From contig CAADTZ010000017.1 of the NCBI GenBank assembly GCA_900752015.1, forward strand, positions 1-12,012: 12,012 nucleotides of DNA, given 5' to 3'. Below, piece by piece: positions 1 through 5,833 of this stretch. The notes under the pieces were generated by a model. It saw nothing but the letters and a program-made list of their open reading frames with translations. It ran no database searches and had not been told where the DNA came from. The stretch comes from an uncultured Collinsella sp. (GTDB taxonomy: Bacteria; Actinomycetota; Coriobacteriia; Coriobacteriales; Coriobacteriaceae). Numbering within the stretch: position 1 is the first letter of the stretch; the number at the start of each line of letters is the position of its first letter. Both the position numbers and the translations under genes were made by a program.

Positions 1-1695
1 CTGCTCGGCAAGACCTGCGGGCACAGTAACGCCCAGCTCGTCCATCAGGCGTACATTGCCGGCTGCAATGGCGTTTTGCCCCTCGCGCGCCGTAACGCCT
101 CGCCCGGGCACGGCAGTAAAGTCCTCGACCATGCGCGCGACGATCCCGCGTGTCTCGCACTCGGCCATAATCGCCTCGGCCAGCGGGTGCTCGCTCGAGC
201 GCTCCAACGCGGCGGCCAGCTTGAGCAGCGCCTTTTCGCTCATGGCGGGCGATCCGTCGGCGCGCGTGGCTACCACGATATCGGTCACGGCAGGCTTGCC
301 GCGAGTGACCGTTCCCGTCTTATCGAGCACCACGGTGCCCACGCTGCGCAGATTCTCCAGCGCCTCGGCGCTCTTGAACAGAATGCCCATCTCGGCGCCC
401 TTGCCGGTGCCGACCATAATAGCGACGGGCGTGGCCAGACCCAATGCGCACGGACAGCTGATCACCAGCACAGCGACGGCGGAGGTGAGCGCTTCGTTGA
501 TGCTTCCGGTCAAAACCATCCACGCCGCAAAGGTCACAGCCGAGATCACGAACACCACGGGCACGAACACGCCGGCGACTTTGTCGGCCATGCGGGCGAT
601 AGGCGCCTTGGTGGCGTTGGCGTCCTCGACGAGCTGGATAATCTTGGCGAGCGACGTGTCGGCGCCCACGCGTGTGGCACGGAAGGTAAACGAGCCGGTG
701 CGGTTGACAGTGGCGGCGTTGACAGTGTCGCCGGCGGTCTTTTCCACGGGGATGGACTCGCCGGTGAGCGCGCTCTCGTCCACGGCCGAGCTGCCCTCGA
801 GCACCACGCCATCGACAGGGATGGACTCTCCGGGGCGCACACGCAGGACCTGGCCGGGCAGAATGGCATCGACGTCGACGGTGGCCTCGGTGCCGTCCTC
901 TGCCACGACGGTCGCGGTCTTGGGCGCTAGGTCGATGAGCGCCTCGATGGCGCCGCCGGTCTTGGACTTGCTGCGCGTCTCGAGGTATTTGCCTACGGTG
1001 ACGAGCGACAGGATGGTGCCGGCGCTCTCAAAATACAGATTGTCCATGCCCGTCATCATGGCCTCGTGGACCTGACCCGCGGCTAGCTGGTCGGCCATGA
1101 TAAACATGGCGTAGAGCGACCAGGCGATGGAGGCGGTGGCGCCCACGGCAATAAGGGCGTCCATGGTAGGCGCGCCGTGCGCGAGTGATTTAAACCCGTT
1201 GATAAAGTACGCGTCGTTGACGTAGACGATGGGAATGAGCAGGACGAGCTCGGTGAGCGCGAGCGTCATGCTGTGGGTGTGGTCGGTGAAGATGCCGGGC
1301 AGCGGCCAGCCGAGCATGTGCCCCATGCCTATGTAGAACAGTGGGATGAGGAATACGATCGAGACGATGAGGCGGGTGCGCATGGCAGAGGCGTCGGCCT
1401 CCAACTTTTTGGTCGGCGACTCCATATGGGCGGCGCCGGACCTGGCTTGCGCACTTCCGCTTTGGACAGCGTCGGTGCCCGTGCTGATGGGCGAGGCCGA
1501 GTAGCCCGCGCGGTCGACAGCGGTGCAGATGTCGTCGGGGGAGACCTGCGCAGGGTCGTAGTCCACCAGCATAGAGCCGGCGAGCAGATTGACCGCGACG
1601 CTTTGGACGCCGTCGAGCTTGCTCACGGCACGGTCCACGTGCGCCTGGCAGGCGGCGCATGTCATGCCGCCCACGTCGAACTTATCTTGAGCCAT
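1..1695 (-). CDS. copA: Copper-exporting P1B-type ATPase CopA, partial (C-terminus outside window)
   Basis: This is an inner-membrane P1B-type ATPase that uses ATP to export monovalent copper. 565 codons are visible. An N-terminal heavy-metal-associated domain (about residues 5-70) has the GMTCAAC metal site (Cys13, Cys16). Membrane segments follow from about residue 108. The actuator TGES is at 311-314, the transmembrane CPC at 414-416 within SCPCALGLATP, the phosphorylation motif DKTGT at Asp458, and the nucleotide-domain SEHP motif at His503-Pro504. The CPC with a following ALGLATP, together with the HMA CxxC, is the Cu(I) subclass signature. The start ATG is preceded by AAAGGAG. The GDGxNDxPAL hinge and the last two membrane helices lie beyond position 1, so completeness cannot be judged. 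A CsoR-like palindrome upstream supports copper. Silver would be an alternative or additional substrate. Confidence 0.95.
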   Translation of the reverse strand, partial: MAQDKFDVGGMTCAACQAHVDRAVSKLDGVQSVAVNLLAGSMLVDYDPAQVSPDDICTAVDRAGYSASPISTGTDAVQSGSAQARSGAAHMESPTKKLEADASAMRTRLIVSIVFLIPLFYIGMGHMLGWPLPGIFTDHTHSMTLALTELVLLIPIVYVNDAYFINGFKSLAHGAPTMDALIAVGATASIAWSLYAMFIMADQLAAGQVHEAMMTGMDNLYFESAGTILSLVTVGKYLETRSKSKTGGAIEALIDLAPKTATVVAEDGTEATVDVDAILPGQVLRVRPGESIPVDGVVLEGSSAVDESALTGESIPVEKTAGDTVNAATVNRTGSFTFRATRVGADTSLAKIIQLVEDANATKAPIARMADKVAGVFVPVVFVISAVTFAAWMVLTGSINEALTSAVAVLVISCPCALGLATPVAIMVGTGKGAEMGILFKSAEALENLRSVGTVVLDKTGTVTRGKPAVTDIVVATRADGSPAMSEKALLKLAAALERSSEHPLAEAIMAECETRGIVARMVEDFTAVPGRGVTAREGQNAIAAGNVRLMDELGVTVPAGLAEQ

Positions 1696-1742
1696 GGCTT
1701 CTCCTTTCTGTAGTTCGGTGTTGGAATTGTTAACCTGCCGAT

Positions 1743-1773
1743 ACTATACACCCATACCCCCTGGGGGTGTCCA
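1743..1773 (-). promoter_or_regulatory. copA promoter region with CsoR-like operator
   Basis: A near-perfect dyad, ACCCCC-T-GGGGGT (1756-1768), lies within ATACCCCCTGGGGGTGT. It resembles the known CsoR operators (TACCC/GGGGTA palindromes) of copper-export operons. On the minus strand it sits between a possible -35 TGGACA (1768-1773) and -10 TATAGT (1743-1748) separated by 19 bp, about 48 bp upstream of the copA start. A repressor bound here would cover the promoter. The 19-bp spacer with a central dyad is also the layout of MerR/CueR-activated promoters, so a CueR-type regulator is the alternative. No regulator gene is in the window. Confidence 0.6.
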
Positions 1774-1798
1774 GTACAGAAAGAAATGTATGACATTT

Positions 1799-1984
1799 CG
1801 TTACAGATGAGGGTGGTTGGTTGGCCGATGGACCGTCCCAACCAATCATCTCAATCTGTAACATCTGAGGACCGTTTTGCCTGCTAGATGTTACAGATTG
1901 AGATGTTGTCTCGCGGGGTTGGGGTTTGTCTCGTTCTGTAACATCTAGACCTGTATCTGCCGAGCTGGTGTTACAGATCGAGAC
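1799..1984. repeat. Alternating palindromic repeat array, copy 1 (five half-units)
   Basis: Five copies of a TGTTACAGATTGAGA-type unit alternate in orientation: forward near 1799-1811 (one base shorter), reverse 1847-1866, forward 1886-1905, reverse 1928-1946 and forward 1968-1984. The second and third units form a perfect 20-bp inverted repeat with a 19-nt loop. The offset from a reverse unit to the next forward unit is 41 nt for both pairs, and the third-to-fourth offset is 39 nt. The loops share a GAGG...TTTGCC..TAGA-like core with the copy at 5465-5563. The array fills the gap between the kinase stop and copA. No ORF is present. The form is like BIME/REP elements, but the family itself is not recognised. 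Confidence 0.85.
1817..1845. repeat. Small inverted repeat inside the repeat array
   Basis: TTGGTTGG at 1817-1824 is matched by CCAACCAA at 1838-1845, with a 13-nt loop. It sits between the first and second half-units of the array and accounts for their wider offset (49 nt instead of about 40). It may be an insertion or variant loop, or part of a larger folded structure. Confidence 0.6.
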
Positions 1985-2026
1985 ATTTGCCGGGGAGGGG
2001 TCCCGTCACGGCAAGACGCCCGCCGC

Positions 2027-4111
2027 CTAGATACAGAACCCGGGGATCACACAGGTTAGCTTGTTTGGCTTTTCCGCAGGCGTTGCGTACGTAAAGACGT
2101 TGCCGTCGTGCCCCACGCGGTTCATATAGAGCGTGCCTTCGCTCTCCGATGTGTCGGGGCTCACCGTGCGCTCCCACCAACAGGTGTCCTTGCCCTTCCA
2201 CTGGCGGACCATCGTCTCGTTCGTGGAATACGGGCTCACCTTGAGCTCGCGGAAGAGCTGATACTCCTTGCCCTCGCCGTTGTAGATGTCTGCCAGGTAG
2301 TGATAGTCCTCGGCAAACGAATCGGGCGGTTGCGTACCGCACAGCTCGACCATGGCGGGCAGCCAAAGGGTTGCGGGCAACTCGCTCAGGCACGATGCGC
2401 TGTTGGCGGCGCCCACATTGTTCGAGACCTTCTTGACCCCTTTAATGAGTGCGCGCAACTCGTTGGGCAGCAGCTTAAGGCCGTCGCCGTTGAGCCATTC
2501 CCGCAGCTCGCAATCTGCCCAGCCGGCGCTCGGCGGTTCAGCCGCAGCGTTGCGCTCGGCAATACCCGCGTCGAACATAAACGTCAGTCCGGCCTTGCCC
2601 GTCCCGTCCAGAAGCTCATCGTGGCGGATGCCCACAAGCTGCGCGCCAACCTGCAGCCCGTTGGTGAGCGTGACACGTTTGGTACATGGATAGGGGATAT
2701 GCCCGTTGTCATCGAGCAGATGATAGCGCTTGGCAATCTCGCGTGCCTCGCTACGGGTCTCGGCGGCCTTAATCTTGAGCGAAATCTCCTGCAGCTGATC
2801 CCAGGTGTAGTCGTCAAGTGAACCGCGGATGCCGTCCAAGTAGTCGGGGATGCCAAAGCCATGGGTTGCCGCCCCGATAACGCCAAGCCCCGCAACGGCT
2901 GCAACGACGCCACCGATAATAAACCGGCGGCGGGTCATGGCATCGTGCCGGGCCTGCTCCAGAATCTCTCGCGCGCGCTCGCCGGCGACGTCGACCTTAA
3001 GGTGCGTACCGGAGTCGATGTCGATTGCGGCGTCACTGCCTGCGCCCTCGCGGCCCTCGGATTCGGCGTCGGTGAGGTATGTCGAGAGCACCTCGAGCAT
3101 CTGCTGCTCGGTAGGGCGATCGCACTGCTCGACTGAGAGACCCTTCATGATGATTTGGGCGAGCGCTTCATCGCCCTCGCAGCGCGGCTCGAGCGGTGTC
3201 GGCTTGGTCTTGGTCTTTACGAGATAGAACGAGCCGGTTGCAGCGGCGTCCGTCGACTCAAAGTCAAACGGTTTGCGACCGCTGTAGAGCTGGTACAGAA
3301 TGCTCGAAAGCGCGTAGACATCGATTGCCGGCGAACGGCGAAGGGCCGCGATGCCTTCGATATCCTGCGTGAGCATCTCGGGCGCGGCGTATGCGGGCGT
3401 GGCAAAACGCCAGATGTCGGCGCGCCGGGTGATCGTGTCGTCGCCGAGAGCCATGGTCGCGGAGCCCATGTCGATGAGGCAGGGGTCAAAGGAGCAATCG
3501 GCAATCTGCTGCTCGAGCGTTCGGCTGGTGGTGCGGAACATGATATTGGCAGGCGACAGGTCGCGATGGACGACCGGATTCACGAGCCCCTGGGTCATCA
3601 GGAGTGCGCGAAGCACGGCGTTTCCAACGGCGGCGACCATCTGGGTGGTCAGCCCGCCCGAGGCGTCGTGCGGAAGCAGGGGCAGCGCCTGCTTGAGCGA
3701 GATGCCCTCGACCCACTCCATGAGGATGAGCGGGTCATCCTCGCACGAGCCGTAGCCATAGACGCGCGGAAATCCGCGCAGGTGCGAGACGGTATACAGA
3801 TGGCGGTACTCCTCGAACAGCGCAGCGGTGTTGGCCAGGTGCGCGGCCGATTGCTCGGCGGAGCGGTCGGGGGCTTGGCCGGAAAGGATAGCGTTGTCCT
3901 TGAGTAGCTTGACGGCAAAGACCTCGCCGCTCGTGTTGGTCGCGCGCAGCACGTGCCCGATGTTGCCGTTGTTGCGGTGGGCCGTCTGGAGAATAAGCGT
4001 CATAAACTGACGCTTGGCGTCGTCCTCGGCGCTGGGGTCGACCGCCACGGCGGTATCGAACGTATCGAGACGGATGAGTTTGTCGCCATAGGCGCTATCG
4101 GTAGTATCCAT
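2027..4111 (-). CDS. Membrane-anchored Ser/Thr protein kinase with DUF6273-like C-terminal domain
   Basis: The 694-aa protein has a Hanks-type kinase domain in the first ~350 residues. It shows the ATP-binding lysine in VFAVK (Lys68), the catalytic HRDLSPAN (Asp184, Asn189), the metal-binding DMG where DFG is usual (Asp214) and the APE motif (243-245). One membrane helix follows at about 396-416 after RRR, which predicts an outside C-terminus. The C-terminal ~270 residues, with CELREWLN, CWWERTVSP and a terminal VIPGFCI, resemble the DUF6273 domain of Gram-positive surface and sensor proteins. The ATG at 4111 is chosen because AAAGGA precedes it at 5 bp; an upstream in-frame start at 4198 would run back through the leader hairpin. 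The gene follows the FHA gene on the same strand after 171 bp. It probably phosphorylates Thr/Ser of cytoplasmic targets in response to an unknown external or envelope cue. Substrates are unknown. Confidence 0.88.
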   Translation of the reverse strand: MDTTDSAYGDKLIRLDTFDTAVAVDPSAEDDAKRQFMTLILQTAHRNNGNIGHVLRATNTSGEVFAVKLLKDNAILSGQAPDRSAEQSAAHLANTAALFEEYRHLYTVSHLRGFPRVYGYGSCEDDPLILMEWVEGISLKQALPLLPHDASGGLTTQMVAAVGNAVLRALLMTQGLVNPVVHRDLSPANIMFRTTSRTLEQQIADCSFDPCLIDMGSATMALGDDTITRRADIWRFATPAYAAPEMLTQDIEGIAALRRSPAIDVYALSSILYQLYSGRKPFDFESTDAAATGSFYLVKTKTKPTPLEPRCEGDEALAQIIMKGLSVEQCDRPTEQQMLEVLSTYLTDAESEGREGAGSDAAIDIDSGTHLKVDVAGERAREILEQARHDAMTRRRFIIGGVVAAVAGLGVIGAATHGFGIPDYLDGIRGSLDDYTWDQLQEISLKIKAAETRSEAREIAKRYHLLDDNGHIPYPCTKRVTLTNGLQVGAQLVGIRHDELLDGTGKAGLTFMFDAGIAERNAAAEPPSAGWADCELREWLNGDGLKLLPNELRALIKGVKKVSNNVGAANSASCLSELPATLWLPAMVELCGTQPPDSFAEDYHYLADIYNGEGKEYQLFRELKVSPYSTNETMVRQWKGKDTCWWERTVSPDTSESEGTLYMNRVGHDGNVFTYATPAEKPNKLTCVIPGFCI

Positions 4112-4147
4112 GGCGTTCCTTTGTCTGGCATGGGTTGCCGCACGTGT

Positions 4148-4200
4148 ACGTGAGCAGTGCGGATATCGGTAAAGTACCTTGATAGCCGCACTGCCCACGT
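4148..4200 (-). other. Long hairpin in the 5' leader of the kinase gene
   Basis: GCAGTGCGG (4154-4162) pairs with CCGCACTGC (4186-4194). The stem is extended by ACGTG (4148-4152) with CACGT (4196-4200) across one mismatch, and inside by TATC/GATA and GGTA/TACC. The structure covers 53 nt and ends 36 nt before the kinase ATG. No T-run follows on the minus strand, so a simple terminator is unlikely. An mRNA-processing, stability or regulatory leader element is more plausible. Confidence 0.6.
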
Positions 4201-4243
4201 ATACCGCTGAGCATTGTCGTTTACGACGCAGAAGGTAGAAGAC

Positions 4244-4280
4244 GAAAGACGGACGGCGACCGTCTTTCGATCGCCGTCCG
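4244..4280 (-). terminator. Possible terminator or attenuator: overlapping hairpins after the FHA gene
   Basis: Directly after the FHA stop codon, CGGACGGCGA (4250-4259) pairs with TCGCCGTCCG (4271-4280), 10 bp perfect. On the minus strand this is followed by the pyrimidine-rich TCTTTCGTCTTCT. A second hairpin, GAAAGACGG (4244-4252) with CCGTCTTTC (4260-4268), overlaps the first, and the two cannot form together. The tail is not a pure T-run, so termination would be partial. This could set the ratio of FHA to kinase transcripts. Confidence 0.5.
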
Positions 4281-4282
4281 CG

Positions 4283-5245
4283 CTAGTCCACAATGACAAG
4301 GAATGTCGTGTAGAGACCCAGATGGAGCCTGTCGCTGTTTTCGATTTCCACTGGGGGATAGATCTTGCCGGGCTCGCGTTGGTCGCGCGGCGGCTCAATC
4401 ACAATATCGCCGCCGCCTGCACCCGATTCGAGCACCGTGCCGTTGGTCGATCCAAGGCCCTGGGCGTACCAGTGCTCACCCTCAAGCCAAATGCGAAGAT
4501 GCTCGCGCGATGCGTCGGCGCCCACATCGGTGATGCTGGGCGAGGTTTTGGGCAAAGAACCAATCACGGTGCCGTGCGGATCGCGTGTGAGGGGATGGAT
4601 TTGCATGTCGGCGCAGTTGTCGGCATGGGTTCTGAGCAGACCGAGGTTGGGGGCGACGGTGCGCGGCTGCTCCAGGCTGCTCATAAAGCCACGTCCGACG
4701 GTAGTTTCGGTGGTGCCAAAGTGCTCGCCCGTTTTGCTGTCGCAAAAGCGCTCGACGGTGGCCACGCCCTGAACGGGATCGGCGAGCGCCCCCGTTGCCA
4801 CAAAGAGCATAAGGTAAAGCGTGCTTTTCTCGCGCACGGCATTGCCGTCAAAGTTGTCGATGCGATTGAGGGCATTTGCATATAGGCGGCTGTCCAGCTT
4901 GTAGCTGGCGAGAGCCGACATCATTTCGTTGGCGGCCGGACCGCGATAGTGCTCGGCGATTGCCCGATAGGCGGACTCGCCGCCGCCGAGCTTGCTGCAG
5001 ATTGCCGAGGAAAGGTTGAGCGTGGTGACAGTAAAGTCGCTGTAGATGGAGGGCGCGCACTGGTCAGGCTTGCGATGGACGATGTAACGGGTGAGATACG
5101 AGCGGTTGGAAGAGCATTTCTCGAGCAGGGTACTGCCGAGATAAGAGTTTCCATTGATGAGCATTCGGGCGATCTCGAGATGTTTAAGACCGCCGAACGA
5201 GCGAATATCGTTATAGAGGACCGAGCAAGGCGTCTCTGCTGCCAC
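4283..5245 (-). CDS. FHA domain-containing protein
   Basis: This 320-aa protein is probably cytoplasmic. Its C-terminal ~95 residues form a forkhead-associated domain that reads phosphothreonine. The conserved FHA signature residues are visible: SREH at 246-249, the tryptophan-rich strand after it, and GSTNGT at 265-270. A glycine-rich insertion (GAGGG) follows. The N-terminal ~225 residues match no family I recognise. They are mostly predicted helical, without signal peptide or membrane helix, and carry several cysteines. The GTG at 5245 is chosen because a perfect AAAGGAGG sits 5 bp upstream; a TTG ten codons earlier would place that site inside the gene. It is the first gene of a pair with the kinase downstream, so it is likely that kinase's substrate or adaptor. 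Confidence 0.88.
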   Translation of the reverse strand: MAAETPCSVLYNDIRSFGGLKHLEIARMLINGNSYLGSTLLEKCSSNRSYLTRYIVHRKPDQCAPSIYSDFTVTTLNLSSAICSKLGGGESAYRAIAEHYRGPAANEMMSALASYKLDSRLYANALNRIDNFDGNAVREKSTLYLMLFVATGALADPVQGVATVERFCDSKTGEHFGTTETTVGRGFMSSLEQPRTVAPNLGLLRTHADNCADMQIHPLTRDPHGTVIGSLPKTSPSITDVGADASREHLRIWLEGEHWYAQGLGSTNGTVLESGAGGGDIVIEPPRDQREPGKIYPPVEIENSDRLHLGLYTTFLVIVD

Positions 5246-5250
5246 GGATA

Positions 5251-5258
5251 CCTCCTTT
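5251..5258 (-). promoter_or_regulatory. Strong ribosome binding site deciding the FHA start
   Basis: AAAGGAGG on the minus strand, 5 nt before the GTG codon at 5245. It fixes the start at GTG rather than the upstream TTG at 5275. Confidence 0.85.
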
Positions 5259-5352
5259 GATTGCTTCCTAGCCAATATGGCGATAGGAATTAATGGCCCC
5301 CGGTGGGCGACGTATTAAATGACTGCGCAATATATAGCGTAACCAAAGCAAC

Positions 5353-5358
5353 ATTATA
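5353..5358 (-). promoter_or_regulatory. Possible -10 element of the FHA/kinase operon
   Basis: A perfect TATAAT on the minus strand, about 107 nt upstream of the FHA start. The -35 region (CTGCAA near 5375-5380) is a poor match to TTGACA, so this is a tentative promoter. The region around it (5281-5400) is AT-richer than the surrounding genes, as expected of a promoter. Confidence 0.4.
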
Positions 5359-5464
5359 GGCCACATGTTCGAAATTGCAGGAAGACTGAGAGATTTGGTT
5401 TGGACTGGACGGAAATCCCCTTCTGTTTTGATCTATAACAATTAGGGCCGATTTTACTCGGTAA

Positions 5465-5563
5465 CTGTTACAGATTGAGACGTTTGTGAACCGTGTCGAC
5501 CGTTTGTCTCGATCTGTAACACGTAGAGGAAGATTTGCCCTGTAGATGTTACAGATTGAGACA
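5465..5563. repeat. Alternating palindromic repeat array, copy 2 (three half-units)
   Basis: Three half-units of the same family as the array near position 1900: forward 5465-5481, reverse 5506-5521 and forward 5543-5563. The offsets (40 nt, then 41 nt) match the last three units of copy 1 (39 and 41), and both copies are followed by a GCCGG within about 10 nt. The arrays are therefore colinear, direct copies of one compound element of about 100 bp. This copy lies in the divergent intergenic region between the FHA gene and the helicase gene. Confidence 0.85.
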
Positions 5564-5833
5564 ATCAGCCGGGCCCACCTCGTCCGTCTCGTCATCTGTG
5601 GTTTACGTGGGGACATGCGAAGCACGGGTATACTAACCGGCGGCGAATCTGCTCCATCGCTTAGAGCTGCTGCGTCTGGACGGCGCGTGATAGGGCTGCC
5701 AAAGCGATCGCCAGCGTGCTGAGCAACGTCCTCTCTGTGCGCACCTGTTTTTGTATGTATTAGCGCACTACCAAGCACGCCCGCGCGGCCGCATGCCGTG
5801 CCCATTGCGCGTGCAGATAAGGAACAACAACAT
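5564..5833 (+). other. Helicase upstream region, possible long 5' leader
   Basis: These 270 bp lead into the helicase gene. A TATACT at 5629-5634 could be a -10 element, but no convincing -35 is spaced correctly. If used, the transcript would have a leader of about 190 nt. ATCGCTT (5656-5662) can pair with AAGCGAT (5702-5708), but I see no known riboswitch or RNA family. Long leaders are common for DEAD-box helicase genes that respond to cold. No credible small gene is seen. Confidence 0.35.

Noticed and set aside
56..1075. Open frames on the plus strand opposite copA
   Set aside because: The minus-strand frame encodes the complete set of P1B ATPase motifs. The opposite frames have no recognisable domain.
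1799..1984. Reading the repeat array as a CRISPR
   Set aside because: Units alternate in orientation, spacers are too short and too similar to each other, and no cas gene is present.
1987..2014. A terminator for the kinase gene
   Set aside because: A TTGCCG/CGGCAA stem is present after the stop codon but has only 6 bp and no T-run, so the call is too weak to list as a feature.
4112..4198. The longer start of the kinase (adds 29 residues)
   Set aside because: It would run back through the leader hairpin, and the downstream ATG at 4111 has a good AAAGGA site.
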